64,000 nucleotides of DNA from Anticarsia gemmatalis (Eukaryota; Arthropoda; Insecta; Lepidoptera; Erebidae), in the NCBI RefSeq assembly GCF_050436995.1, contig NC_134771.1, positions 4,195,501 through 4,259,500 on the forward strand, written 5' to 3'. Within the stretch, counting starts at the first letter, position 1; each line of letters opens with the position of its first letter. Shown piece by piece: positions 9,913-20,440 of the stretch. A program made the position numbers and the translations under genes. The notes beneath the pieces are model-generated. The model saw only the letters and a list, made by a program, of their open reading frames with translations. It was not told where the DNA came from and did no database searches.

Positions 9913-10099
9913 GTTGGTCGCCACTACCATTGCGTCGGGAGGTCGTGGGATAGATTCCCACACGGAACAATTATTTGTATGATCCACAAATAGCTGTTTC
10001 GGGTCTGGTTGTAATTTGTGTCCGTTGTTTGTATGTTCGTAAATGTCCCCGCGACAAGAGCAGTTCGGGGATCTTCTACAAAAAAAAAATGAAAAAAAT
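9913..10099 (+). mobile_element. SINE-B copy, head partly lost
   Basis: Matches the family from ACTACCATTGCGTCGGGAGG through GATCCACAAATAGCTGTTTC to ACAAGAGCAGTT, ending in an A-rich run. The box A portion is damaged. Confidence 0.75.
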
Positions 10100-10224
10100 A
10101 CACGAAATGTCAGTCTGTACCCGTCTTTAGAATGCAGAGACAATGTTTGCGCCCGTCGTTAGAGTCTCTAATAGCTTTTTGTGGTAAGTGATGCGTTTAC
10201 GTAACGTTCAACTTTTATAAGTTC

Positions 10225-10380
10225 CGTGGGATTCTTGCGTGCATTTTTAAGACATTTTTTTTACTAAGTACCGAAGTTTTGACAAAATGAAAAACAAACA
10301 TAATTATTATGTATATTATAGGGATTTTGGGGTGCATTTTTAAAACATTTTTTTCTGAGTATTGAAGTCTTTAACAAAAT
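10225..10380. repeat. Degenerate two-copy direct repeat
   Basis: The words GTGCATTTTTAAGACATTTT and GTGCATTTTTAAAACATTTT, each followed by a similar GAAGT...ACAAAAT stretch, recur about 95 bp apart. Origin unclear. Confidence 0.5.
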
Positions 10381-10990
10381 TAGATAGGTAGTAGGTACCT
10401 ACATAGGTACGCTCGTAGACTCATTAACACATTACCCTCCTTTGCTTCGCGCAGTTAAGTGAAAAGTATAATTTTTCTTAAAGTGTGGTTTTTAAAACCC
10501 TCTTATAAAAAAAGAAGGTTACTAATGTAATTGTTTGTTTTTAGAAGTATAGCCAGTTGAAATCGTTTAATTGCATCCAAATTGGTTTAGAAGATTGCCC
10601 AAGAAATACCGATGGAGACAGACATATTGTTAAAAATTTGCGTAACAATATTTTTAGTGGATAATATTATCGTGTCGAATAGTCTTAATTTGGTAACAAC
10701 TAACAAGTCACAATATAATGGTACAAACTCATAAAAATAAACCTTCATTATTTAAAATTAACACAATATGCTAGTTTAAATTCTATGATAATCGGAAGAT
10801 CCTGAGATATCAAACGACTTCGGGCATTACTTAGTACTTATATGTATAGAGTTATGCATCCTAGATCATTATTTAGACCTTCTTAGGATTTGTATGAGCT
10901 GATCTTTGCCTAGATACCGAGTTAAGAGGTGAAATGTAGAGTTAAGTTCAGTTTAACCTGCGTCAAAGAGTTGCAAGCTATATCTAAATA
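10381..10990. other. Intergenic, nothing recognised
   Basis: AT-rich; no exon-like reading frame or assigned repeat. Confidence 0.5.
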
Positions 10991-11090
10991 TATTAGGTTG
11001 GGGAAGAAGTCTTTTAGCATTATAGTATGTATGAACTTGTAATCTTGAAAATCTCTTTGGCTTCAAGAATCACAAATGACGAAAATGAAA
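10991..11090 (+). mobile_element. Solo mariner-type end
   Basis: TATTAGGTTGGGGAAGAAGT followed by GCATTATAGTATGTATGAAC and CTTTGGCTTCAAGAATCA, the same terminal sequence as the two-ended MITE at 45902. No opposite end is found nearby. Confidence 0.65.
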
Positions 11091-11135
11091 GACGTAGACA
11101 TTCAGTTTTATTAGCATAAAAAATTGCCTCAAAAT

Positions 11136-11170
11136 GAGAACCTCCTCCTTTTGAAGTCGATTAAAAAGGG
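11136..11170 (-). mobile_element. Lepidopteran LINE/repeat 3' end motif
   Basis: GAGAACCTCCTCCTTTTGAA, then GTCGATTAAAAA: complement of the motif at 52640. A short, widespread element end. Confidence 0.5.
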
Positions 11171-11538
11171 CAATTTATTTACGAAAAATATTTTTGATTT
11201 TTAACATAATATGTTGATCCTTAGTGAAAACAACGCTCAGAAATGTACTATAGTTATTTTTTTTTCTCTAAGAATACAATAGACTTAAAGTCAGAACAAC
11301 AAAAAGTCTAGTTGCAACTATCCTTTGTCTCTAAAAATTCCTGAGCCTATTTCGATGGGACTTTTTTGCGTAATAAACGTCAAGCGCTGGTTATAAATGT
11401 GCGGCTAAGCAGAGCCTTCGGAGGCAATATGCCTTCAATGTAAACTAATACGACATGATGCACTGATAGTTAAGTCAGAGATATGCTGCTATGGCAAGGA
11501 GTGGGTAGTCCATGGAGTGTGCCAGACATTGGACATGA
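11171..11538. other. Intergenic, nothing recognised
   Basis: AT-rich; no feature seen. Confidence 0.5.
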
Positions 11539-11642
11539 TCCTACTTATATTGTGAATGCGAAAGTTTGTGAGTATGTATGGATGTTTGTTACTCTTTCAT
11601 GCAAATACTACTGAACCGATTACGATGAAATTTGGTATGTAG
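11539..11642 (+). mobile_element. Hel-5 Helitron-like element, 3' truncated
   Basis: Starts TCCTACTTATATTGTGAATG, then GCGAAAGTTTGTGAGTATG, GGATGTTTGTTACTCTTTCA and ACTGAACCGATTACGATGAA. The CTAG-type end is missing. Confidence 0.7.
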
Positions 11643-11668
11643 GCTTTGGCTTTTAACATGATACACCT

Positions 11669-11835
11669 TAGTAAGACTGGTTGCCAGAATTTCAAGCTTT
11701 TACAACTGGTAACGACTGTCAAAGCTCACTGAAAATGACAGCTGGGACCCAAAATTAAACGTGCCTACCGAAATACGGAGTCCACCCATTCGCAGAACAA
11801 CCTCAGGAAGTGTAACTTAAAATGCGGCTGTTAAC
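11669..11835 (-). mobile_element. 5S-B middle fragment, diverged
   Basis: Plus-strand order GTAAGACTGGTTGCCAGA, GGTAACGACTGTCAAAG, GACAGCTGGGACC, and CACCCATTCGCAGAACAACC matches the full minus-strand 5S-B at 41455. Head and tail are missing. Confidence 0.7.
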
Positions 11836-11899
11836 CTAATATTATAAGGCAAAGGGTCTTCGACGCGATTGACAATTAAAGGTTCACATACCTTATTTT

Positions 11900-12045
11900 A
11901 TTTACCCGACGTTTCGATCGAATTACATCGACCGTGGTCACGGGTTGACTGATGTGGCTGCTTAGCGTCGTTTGCTTGTGGCGTGAGTTTCAACGCCTAC
12001 CCTCACTTGGTTTTGGCTGTTGTTTCTTAGCCACGAATTCCTATG
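11900..12045. repeat. Unclassified repeat resembling Repeat F
   Basis: Contains CCCGACGTTTCGATCGAA and ACCGTGGTCACGGG, resembling the ACGTTTCGGCGCAGG and CCGTGGTCGCAGG words of lepidopteran repeats at 14281 and 56172. Boundaries unclear. Confidence 0.35.
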
Positions 12046-12742
12046 TTACAAAATATATATTAGTTTTAAATGTAAAATATTTTTAATATTGGCATGATAA
12101 TAACTTATGTAATAACTTAAGACAGAAGGTCCTTTAAGTAGAGACTAAATACATTAATCGACTTGGTATTTCATAGATCTCACAACTTTTTACGGCAGAG
12201 AGACTGAGCTGCGAGACTTGGGATTTTTACAGGATGTTTTTGACGGCATACCTTTTAAAATTCCAAATGAGATAAAAAGCTGGTCACCCTGAGTATTCAC
12301 CATTCAATGCGCTTGCACAGGACTCGTCGAATCGAAATTCAAAAATTCAAATCAGTCCCCGTCGGTCCGTCGACGCGAACGCACGGCCCGTCACAATTTA
12401 CATACGTTTTATATGTAAAGAACCATACATTTTGTTATTTTTTCTTTACTTATTTTACTGTATAAAACTTGAGTTTTCTGCCTAACGATGTCGTTTTACC
12501 ATTTTAGTGGGTTACATACCATTTACGGAGAGGTTCGTGACCTCAAGAAATGTAGACTTCAATCAGTAAGACAGGATTTTGCATCGATTTAATGATGTTT
12601 AACACTCAGGGATGGGAATGCTTTAAATATTACTTTGTTATAGAAAATAATGTGGATGATAAATATATAGAGATAGTATTATGGGTTTTTCATACATTTT
12701 AGTATCTATCCAAGTTTAGGGATTGTTGAATAGTTTTCTGTC
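12046..12742. other. Intergenic, one GC-rich block
   Basis: Mostly AT-rich. Block 12340-12400 (GGTCCGTCGACGCGAACGCA) is CpG-rich, but no reading frame or promoter architecture could be tied to it. Confidence 0.4.
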
Positions 12743-12905
12743 TTTAGTGGGCTTTAGTGGTACCGCTGATTATGAAGGTTTGATTCCCGGATGGAACAAT
12801 GTCCTTTTACGGTGTTTAATACCGTGCCCGGTATATGGCTATATATAATGGGCTCGCCCCCTATTACATGGGGCTAACTTGGTGAAAAGTGGGTGTATTC
12901 TATAT
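12743..12905 (+). mobile_element. SINE-D copy
   Basis: tRNA-like head with TAGTGGTACCGCTGATTATG and box B-like GGTTTGATTCCCGG, then the family tail AATACCGTGCCCGGTATATGG, GGGCTCGCCCCCTATTACAT and GGTGAAAAGTGGGTGTATTC. Other copies at 41050 and 44901. Confidence 0.7.
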
Positions 12906-13241
12906 ACAATTCAATCTAAATAACTCACGCGTGTCAAGGCTCTCTGCTAAGTTGTTGGACTATATAGGTTTTTGAATTAAAATCCAGTTATTTTAATTCA
13001 TAAACTTTAGTTTTAAATGTAGTCTATAGTTAGTTCACAGTTTCAACACCTCCTTGTCCCGTATATGGTATCTCACGTATGTATGTTTGTATGTATGTAT
13101 ATGATAGGATAATCCGTGCATCCAGTCCACTTGTGATGGATTTGTAAGACAGAATGATTTACAAGCAGAACCGTAGAATGTATAATGTATATTATGTGTT
13201 TTGTTTAAGGGGCATACCGACTGAACACATATTGCCCGACT
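12906..13241. other. Intergenic with small shared repeat and GTAT microsatellite
   Basis: 12935-12965 (CTGCTAAGTTGTTGGACTAT) recurs in altered form at 33411-33440. A short GTAT repeat lies at 13078-13101. Confidence 0.45.
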
Positions 13242-13440
13242 TATAATATCCTCCTGGCCGATATTTGGCTACGGCGGCCAGTTTCATTGAAACCGGCTAA
13301 CTGTGCAGGACTTTGTTTATAGTGGCCGAGTGTGTACAATACACAGGTACGTTCTCTATTGCTTCACTCTCATAGTCCGGTGGGACGGATAACCAACAGG
13401 ACCAGTGAGAGGTTTGGGGCAGGACCGACGGCTTTGAGGT
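13242..13440 (-). mobile_element. SINE-C 3' fragment
   Basis: Plus-strand reading CTCCTGGCCGATATTTGGCT, CTCTCATAGTCCGGTGGGAC, GGATAACC, CAGTGAGAGG: complement of the SINE-C body (compare 35639). Head absent. Confidence 0.8.
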
Positions 13441-13937
13441 TTATAATTTCAAATTCCTACCTCCGAGCAAATACCTCCACAAATTGACTTTTAAAAATTT
13501 GGCCAATCTTGTTGTTTAAGCGTTAACATAGCTGTCCATGAATAGAAAACTAATTCAGACACTGTCCGTAAGACAAGTTAGGATTTAAATCCATAAAAAG
13601 GGGGTAAAAATAATTCCATTATTCATAATCGTGACTACGTATTGTGAAAGGTTCTTTAGTTCAGAACATTTCTATACATTTTCCAGTATTGATGAATAAC
13701 TTTACCGTGAGAGAGGGTCCGCTTAGGTTTCAGAAAATATAGATTTTTAGAGTCCTGTTTATGTGAAAAACAACGTTTTAAGGTTTTAAACCCACGGCTA
13801 TAAGCTTATTATGACCAAAGTTTGAATAACAAAAAAATATAATACGACGCGAAAGCGCGCTTCTAATATAAAAAAAATATAATTTAATAGTAATTAAAAC
13901 TTGCACTAAACTATTTATCTTTATATAATATATAACT
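13441..13937. other. Intergenic, nothing recognised
   Basis: AT-rich with a small ACGCGAAAGCGCGCT inverted word at about 13847. Confidence 0.45.
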
Positions 13938-14144
13938 TTATACATATAATTCTTCTGTAAGTGTGTATGTCACTGAACTTTTCTTAAACGACGGGACCGA
14001 TTTTGATGAATTTTTTTGTGTGTGTTCAAGGGGATCTCAGAATGGTTTAGATTCACAATTTTGTCCGCTGGACAATGTTTTTTTAAATTAATTTTTAATT
14101 TATTAGTAACGTGCAGACAGGACAACGTCTGTCGGGTCCGCTAG
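13938..14144 (+). mobile_element. Hel-3 Helitron-like element
   Basis: Contains TTCTTCTGTAAGTGTGTATG, TCACTGAACTTTTCTTAAAC and ends GTCGGGTCCGCTAG followed by T. The second copy is at 37669. The 5' boundary is approximate. Confidence 0.65.
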
Positions 14145-14280
14145 TATTTTTATATATTATAATTTTTAATGAATGATCTATCCGACCAATTTCGGCCATT
14201 GCGACCACTTCGACGTTTAATCAGATTGGCGTAAACGATAAGTGGCCAAATATCTCACATAGGTAATATTATTTGTTGTA

Positions 14281-14440
14281 TAATAGAATACGCATTTTAC
14301 CTCGTCAGCCTGCGACCACGGCGAATGCAACCTGCGCCGAAACGTTAGGCATTTTAAGGTAAAATGCGTGTTCGCGTTAATTCCCGTATTCTATTATAGG
14401 TACATTAAACATGCAACGCGAGATTTTCAAAAGTTATGGT
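14281..14440 (+). repeat. Repeat F, copy 1 (core in forward orientation)
   Basis: An inverted pair TAATAGAATACG / CGTATTCTATTA bounds a core with CAGCCTGCGACCACGGCGAA and AACCTGCGCCGAAACG. To the right lies the flank AAACATGCAACGCGAGA. In the copy at 56172 the core is reversed while this flank is not. Confidence 0.65.
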
Positions 14441-14475
14441 AATACTATTATTCTATATGCAAATATACATAAAAC

Positions 14476-14615
14476 CATGCTTCTTTCCCATAGGGAGGGG
14501 CAGAGACCAAAAAGCGCCACTTAGTACGCTATCCTTACAAACCTTCCTTGTTTCATTCACATCCATACATCTTGTCATATAGAACCGCCAGTTTCGAGTT
14601 AATTATATTCACGCC
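14476..14615 (-). repeat. Repeat X copy
   Basis: Plus-strand order TTTCCCATAGGGAGGGGCAG, AGACCAAAAAGCGCCACTT, ATCCTTACAAACC, TTCATTCACATCCATACATC, TTGTCATATAG. Same order as at 19068 and 59165. Confidence 0.65.
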
Positions 14616-15710
14616 TTTTTACATTATGGATTAAGCAAATTCTTTCTTGACCCGGAAATCGAATCCACTATCCCACTTATTCACACTCCCTCATCAAGAC
14701 AATTCGATTTCAGTAAAAATAAGCCAAAATAAAAACTTAATATACGCGAACCCTCTAAAATATCTATCGCAATACAGTTAAATAATTCTCAGCTTATTTG
14801 CTTTAAAAACACAGCCGGGCTCACCCCCTAACAATATTTACCCCGATTTAAGGGTAATATTTACCCCCAATTCGGGGTAACTCCAACATAAAGTTTCGAG
14901 CGATAATTTCAAGTTTTTCGTTTGTTTAACTAAGTGTATAAAGATTGTAATTATGAGGTTTTTGCTTGGGGCCACAATTTGAGAATTTTGAAGTTATTCA
15001 ATGTGACTTTGAATGTATTTTAAGTAGGAATGAAAAGTTAAAACGTTTTGATTATTTCGTAGATACATTTTTTGAGATTTAATGTACTAGATTCTGTTCA
15101 TGACTAGATTTAGTTTTTAATAATTAGTTAATTTAGTGTTAACGTGAAAGTACACATATATACTTTTTTAAAAACTAACTGCAGCGTGAAATTTTATATA
15201 TAAGCATGTAAAAAGTGTACTTATACTAAATAGAACCCAAAGTTCATTTCAGCATTTTCAATTCAAGTAAAAATAAATTGTGGAAATTATATTTTTTCAC
15301 ATTGCAACACTGTCTAAAAGCTGTCACGTAGACAGCAAAGTGCAATGAAAGTAAACAGGGGTGGGACATAGACAGGGGGTGGGGGGATGCATTATACACT
15401 TAGTAGTAATAATATAGGGGTAGCTTTACCATTGAGGGATGAAATAATACAGTCTTATGTGGGCTGTGGGTTGACATTGAATTTGTAAAGCGAAAAGTAA
15501 ATAAATTTTATACTATACGTGTTTGAGGAAAAGGAAAATCTTTTGTTTTAGTTTGATTATGAAACTTTGATTATCTATGTGCAATAGCAACTATCTCGAT
15601 GTCTGGAATATAATCTATTAGTTTGCAAAGTTTATCAAAATTGGTTCAGTGTAAAATTGTGAGGGCGTAACAGACATATAGATACAACATTTTTAGGTGC
15701 CTATTATGGC
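14616..15710. other. Intergenic with low-complexity patches
   Basis: 14840-14880 repeats ACCCC/GGGGTAA words; 15349-15388 is G-rich (CAGGGGGTGGGGGGATG). 15600-15690 carries a LINE-tail-like TCAAAATTGGTTCAGTG. No gene. Confidence 0.45.
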
Positions 15711-15968
15711 GCCTATTATTGGACAACTCACACACGGTCATTTGATTCCAAACTAAGCAGAGCTTGTACTATGGTAACCAAATAACTGATAAACATACTT
15801 ATATACATCTAAATACATACTTATATAGATACATTAACATCCAGGCTCAGAACAAATACTCGTGCTCATCACACAAAGATTTGTCCTGGGTGGGATTCGA
15901 ACCCACCACACGCGGCGCTACGGTTGTTGCGGCGAGGTGACCGCTTAAACCACTGCGCCAAACGTGCA
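15711..15968 (-). mobile_element. SINE-A copy, full length
   Basis: Complement of the copy at 8797: plus-strand GGACAACTCACACACGGTCA at one end, GGGATTCGAACCCACC (box B) and CACTGCGCCAAACGTG (head) at the other. Both pol III boxes look intact. Confidence 0.85.
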
Positions 15969-15987
15969 GTTAAAGGATCTATTTACA

Positions 15988-16072
15988 ACTTATGATGTCG
16001 TCCTGGCCGATTTCGGTTACGGTGGCCAATTTTATTGAAACCAGCCAACTGCCCATTACTTTGTTTATAACA
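15988..16072 (-). mobile_element. SINE-C 3' end fragment
   Basis: GTCGTCCTGGCCGATTTCGG, then GGTGGCCAATTTTATTGAAA: complement of the SINE-C terminal region. Confidence 0.7.
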
Positions 16073-16635
16073 TTATGCTTTGATTCTAAAAATACGAAAG
16101 TGTGTAACTTACCACTTTTATGCCAAAATGGATGAACCGATTTCGATATATTTTTTTAAAGTGATACAATATAATACAGAGAACGACATACCTACGCTAC
16201 TTGTTCAACAAAACAGCTACATAGACCTATCTAATTGACTATTTTTTTCATAATCACTTCAGTAATTTCGCTACAAACAAAATATAATTTCTCTAGACTT
16301 ATAGAGAGATCAATATAAATGTTATTAATATGGATACATCCGTATTTCACAGCCAATGAGCGTGCAGTAATAATTAGGTGTGTCTTTGTTCAGACGAAAT
16401 GCGATACGCTTAATTATCAAAATATTACATTGAGTTGTATAGTGATGAGGTAAAATATATCGATAGAATTTGGCGAGTATATTGCAAAGTATAGTCATGA
16501 TTTTTAGTCTTTCGTTTTAAGGAACATGGATAAGAGTATGTTTGTAGATCACAGAAACAAAAAACTATAAATAATCGTGATGAATCTTGCATGCATCTTG
16601 CATTCTTGAGGGCATGCAAAATCCCCCCACTTAGC
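16073..16635. other. Intergenic, nothing recognised
   Basis: AT-rich; no exon or repeat assigned. Confidence 0.5.
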
Positions 16636-16720
16636 CAGCATGGTGGACTTATAGACCAAACTCTCCCCCAAATTGTGAGGAGTCCCTTGCCCAGTGGTAG
16701 GACGGTAATGGGTTAAAAAG
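16636..16720 (+). mobile_element. SINE-E 3' fragment
   Basis: CAGCATGGTGGACTTATAG, then CCCTTGCCCAGTGGTAGGAC, ending GTAATGGGTTAAAA. Confidence 0.65.
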
Positions 16721-17333
16721 AGCTGAGAATATTATGAAGGCGAAATAGAGACCCAGAAAGAACAGCTATTTTGTTATGTATCGGTCTTTAAATAAATATT
16801 ATTTAATGAACAAAAACAATAAACTATTTTACTTTATTTATGGTGGATACGGGCAATTTCCTGAAATAATATGATAAGGCTTTGAGTAAGGGTAAGGCAA
16901 AGAAACATTCCTTACAAAATATATATTTTTTTAACTCGGCTGTAAACTATCATTATAATCTTACACACGAATAAAAACAATCTAAATATTTAGCAGCGGC
17001 ACACTTGATTTTAAATTAATCCTATCGACAAATGTTTTCCCATCCCTATCAACACAAATCGATATCGTTACTAAGGCAACAGACATCGCGGGGCGCGCCT
17101 ATACCAGGGAACGAATAGAGTGTTGCCAGCTGACTGTTACTTGCAAAATTTTGTGTTGCCATTAACAAAAATCATGGCAAAGTGAGGGGTGAAAACACCT
17201 GTTTAGTTTTGATAAGGGTAACTTTGATTTGATGGTGTGTATGATATTTGGGAGTTATTGGGAAATATATGGGGTAGTTCGTTTTCTGGTCTCTGCCTAA
17301 CGCTATGGAAAGAAGGCGTGATTTTATTATATA
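16721..17333. other. Intergenic with X-box-like motif
   Basis: AT-rich first half. 17050-17110 is CpG-richer and holds the motif listed at 17067. 17281-17325 has a repeat X end (TGGTCTCTGCCTAACGCTAT). Confidence 0.4.
17067..17080. promoter_or_regulatory. RFX X-box-like motif GTTACTAAGGCAAC
   Basis: Fits the degenerate RFX consensus RYYNYYWWRRNRAC. A related but damaged copy lies near 17731 (GTTACTAGGGCTAC). No gene start is evident beside it. Confidence 0.25.
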
Positions 17334-17417
17334 TCTATAGTAATATTATAAAGCTGAAGAGTTTGTTTGTTTGTTTGAACGCGCTAATCTCAGGATCAAC
17401 TGGTCCGATTTAAAAAA
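17334..17417 (+). mobile_element. Hel-1 5' fragment
   Basis: TCTATAGTAATATTATAAAG, GTTTGTTTGTTTGAACGCGC, then ACTGGTCCGATTT, after which similarity stops. The CTAG end is missing. Confidence 0.75.
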
Positions 17418-18039
17418 ATAAAAAGTCTTGTACGTTTGTTAAAAACGAATCCCGGCTGAAATGAAGCAGAAAAAAATCCTTTCTATTTTGGAAAATGTAC
17501 TCATAGGACCAATTTTATATACTTACTAACTTGCGTGTAAAGCTTTTTGGTTCTTAAAAACTCTATATTTGATTCGATGTCTGTAACTATTTTATCAAAA
17601 TTGGTCCAGCTATTTCGACGTAAGAGCGTAAATAAAAGACAGACTATTCAAATACTAAATTTATGAATTGTGGAATATATGACTATCGATAGAAACCTAT
17701 GACATCACTATAATTTAGATCGATACCCGTTACTAGGGCTACAGACGGCGAGACGCTTTCAGGTGTGTCACTGTGCGCGGCTGTACTTTAATTTGTTTTA
17801 TATTTATTATTAACGCTTTTGACATTGATTGTACAGTACTTTTTTATCAAACTATGTGATATTTTCGCTCTACAGGCGTTTAAAGTTATTCACGGATTGA
17901 TTTTTGAAATAGGTAGCTAATGCTTTGTCCTAGTCTTTAATTATTGCTATGCAAATATTGATCAAAATTAGTTCTACGGTATAGTTGTAATACCGTGTTA
18001 AATAGCACGTACCGTACGAATTACTGTCTTATTACTTAA
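17418..18039. other. Intergenic with old LINE-tail-like piece
   Basis: 17575-17642 has ATTTTATCAAAATTGGTCCA, then GTAAGAGCGTAAATAAAAGA, typical of LINE/Helitron 3' regions. Otherwise unassigned. Confidence 0.4.
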
Positions 18040-18262
18040 CTAGCTGACCCGCGCAACTTCGCTTGCGTCACATAAGAGAGAATGCGTCATTATTTACCGT
18101 GTTTTTGTAACATTTCTCGTTGCTATTCCGCTCCTGTTGGTCGTAGCGTGATGATATATAGCCTATAGCTTTCCTCAATAAATAGGCTATCTAACACTGA
18201 AAGATTTTTTCTAATCGGAAAACAAACAAACAAACTCGTCAGCTTTATAATATTAGTATAGA
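18040..18262 (-). mobile_element. Hel-1 Helitron-like element
   Basis: Plus strand starts CTAGCTGACCCGCGCAACTT and ends TAATATTAGTATAGA; in element orientation it is flanked by A on the left and T on the right. Slight internal deletion of the CAGTAGTTCC segment relative to other copies. Confidence 0.85.
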
Positions 18263-18628
18263 TTCATTTGTAATTTGTTAATCATTGCCGGACTTAAGTC
18301 AAATATAAGGAAAAAGGAATACAAATTTAGCCAGTCTTCGATTAGATGTTATCTTATAACGGTAGCACGTTTTATTTGTTTACATTATAATAGAAGTAGA
18401 TAACTAGTCGTCACAGGGGGGCTAGTCAATAAGATTTTGAATCTATTTGAGTGATTTTTTCAAAAGGGGACAATCACTTTTAGTTAGGTTATTAGTTAGG
18501 TTCAGGAACCTTTGGTAGACAAATACTTTTTTGATTTTATAAATCTGATTTCGGTTGCTGTTTAAGTCAGGTACTTTCAAAGAGACAACGAGAGAATGAA
18601 GATGATATTAAGTATTTTATATAACAAA
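18263..18628. other. Intergenic, nothing recognised
   Basis: AT-rich; TTAGTTAGGTTATTAGTTAG direct words at about 18481-18505. Confidence 0.45.
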
Positions 18629-18639
18629 AAATGATCACT

Positions 18640-18906
18640 TCTTCTTCTTGTCGTATGGTTAGTGGTCAACCTAGTGTCAAAGTTGTTCAAGCCACCCGAG
18701 AGGCCTTTGACGTGGCTTAACGACTGTTATCTTAATTGACAACAACTGGGACCGACTTTTTACGTGCCCTCCGAAGCACGGAGACGCCCTGTTCAAATAC
18801 CACTATGCGGTCACCCATCTATGGAATGACCGCGCCAAGGTTTGCTTAACCCACAGATCGTTTACCGACCGGTGAGTGCAACGGGCTGCGGGCGCTAAAA
18901 TGAAAT
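18640..18906 (-). mobile_element. 5S-A element, full length, with 11-bp TSD
   Basis: On the minus strand the head has TGGGTTAAGCA, 21 nt, then TAGATGGGTGACCGC, matching 5S rRNA blocks and spacing; the body continues to a short AAGAAGAAG tail. The 11-mer AAATGATCACT lies on both sides (18629-18639, 18907-18917), evidence of retrotransposition. Confidence 0.85.
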
Positions 18907-18949
18907 AAATGATCACTAAGCGATCACCTTACATGTCGTTTACCTACCA

Positions 18950-19020
18950 GTCAAAGGCCTTCGGGCGGCTTCAACACTTTGACACTAGGTTAATCACTAA
19001 CCATATGATAAGAACAAGAA
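18950..19020 (+). mobile_element. 5S-A tail fragment
   Basis: CAAAGGCCTTCGGGCGGCTT, then ACTTTGACACTAGGTTAATC and AACCATATGATAAGAA. Confidence 0.7.
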
Positions 19021-19067
19021 CCTACCAGTAAGTGCAATTGGTTATGAACGGCTCATAAAATCACGAC

Positions 19068-19190
19068 TTTTCCCCATAAGGGTAGGCAGAGACCAAAGAA
19101 CACCAACCTTCCCTTGCTTCATTTACATCCATACAATGGCATTTATTGTCATACAGGACCACCGGTTACGATTTGCACCTGACCTTTTTG
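19068..19190 (-). repeat. Repeat X copy
   Basis: Plus strand TTTTCCCCATAAGGGTAGGC, AGAGACCAAAGAACACC, CTTGCTTCATTTACATCCAT, GTCATACAGGACC. Confidence 0.65.
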
Positions 19191-19249
19191 CAAGACATCA
19201 CCTTTATCAATAAATGCGCTTAAATTCCATGTTGAGCAGAATTTGAATT

Positions 19250-19345
19250 TTTAACAGTCGTTAAGCCACGTCAAAGGCCTTCGGGCGGCTTGAACAACTT
19301 TGACACTAGGTTGACCACTTACCGTACGATAAAAAGAAGAAGAAG
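19250..19345 (+). mobile_element. 5S-A tail fragment
   Basis: AACAGTCGTTAAGCCACGTC, GGGCGGCTTGAACAACTTTG, TACGATAAAAAGAAGAAG. The second 5S-A tail within 400 bp, separated from the first by a repeat X copy. Confidence 0.75.
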
Positions 19346-20306
19346 GCAGAATTTGGATAAAGTTTGCTCCCACTGCTGGACAAATTTCCATTTCAGGCTA
19401 AGAATTAACAAAAAATCTTCACCCAATCAATACAGTTGCTTAATTAAAAATAATGAGTGAAGCCCAATGGTTCAGTTGAAACAAAGCCGGCACGCGGTGC
19501 AAGGCAGCAGGTTCAATAATGCAGACGCGGCTCGATTGTCTAGCCTGATTTACTATTCTGTGTTTAACTGAGAACTAAGAAGATAACGATGTGGTAATTT
19601 AGATTAATTTAATTAAAACAATTTTTTCTTTAGTAAAGTAATTTTGTAATTAAGAAAATATTGTCCCATTGTGACCTTTCACGTGGTGGCCTTAGGATTT
19701 AAATCATCACTAATTCCGTGAGTAGACCCTTGCCCAGACGTGGGCGAATTAAATTATTAACATTAATAAAAAAAATAACCTATTGCGTTAAAACGATTTT
19801 GCTACAATCAAATTAATCTGTCACAAATTATACTTATTTGCTTTTATTCATAAAAAATATTGAACTCTAAAAAGACGATTAAAATTGCGAAAATCTAGTC
19901 TGTTTTTTTTCTATCACAATTTTATTATTATTTTAAAGAACAATTCTACAGAAATCCCGTTAAAATTTTCCCATCAGTCTAGTCCCTTAAACACACGTCG
20001 TAAACTTTTATGTGTTTCCCCTCACTTTCAATCAAATCACAATAAAAATGAACATAAAGTACGGAATCCAAAGTTTTTATTTTGAAGTTAACTGTCACGA
20101 TGGTTTTGTATTAGTATGTGCTGTATGCGAGTTCCTAGGTTCGATTACTGAGCAGTTATATTTTATTTTTTCTCTAAAAAAAAATTGTTCTCTCTTTAAA
20201 ATCTCTATCTCTATTCTCTAAAAGCTCATATCCTGGGTTGGGCAATGCATTGTTTTGTATTTTTTTAAATAATATAATTTTAAATAAAATATAATTTGAT
20301 TTCACT
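19346..20306. other. Intergenic, one possible SINE-E relic
   Basis: 19715-19760 (GAGTAGACCCTTGCCCAGAC) resembles the SINE-E 3' end. Two overlapping ORFs near 19885-20221 look like AT-rich noise. Confidence 0.4.
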
Positions 20307-20440
20307 GTTGGGCAAAAGTTTCCTCCTGGAATAAGGGATAAATGGGATGATTTGCTTATAACATAAAAATATTAATTTTATTTCAAAAAGTCATATGTAT
20401 GTGTTGCTTAAGATTTGAACCTTCGACTTTCAGCTGAAAC
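20307..20440 (-). mobile_element. SINE-E, internally deleted
   Basis: GTTGGGCAAAAGTTTCCTCC at the element's 3' side and, 80 bp on, TGTTGCTTAAGATTTGAACC, CTTCGAC, the complement of its tRNA-like head. The middle is lost. Confidence 0.55.

Noticed and set aside
10991..11300. Mariner transposase gene
   Set aside because: Only one terminal sequence is present; no reading frame with a DD34D-type catalytic core is visible.
12296..12420. Coding exon in the CpG-rich block
   Set aside because: No open frame with splice signals and recognisable protein sequence was found in six frames.
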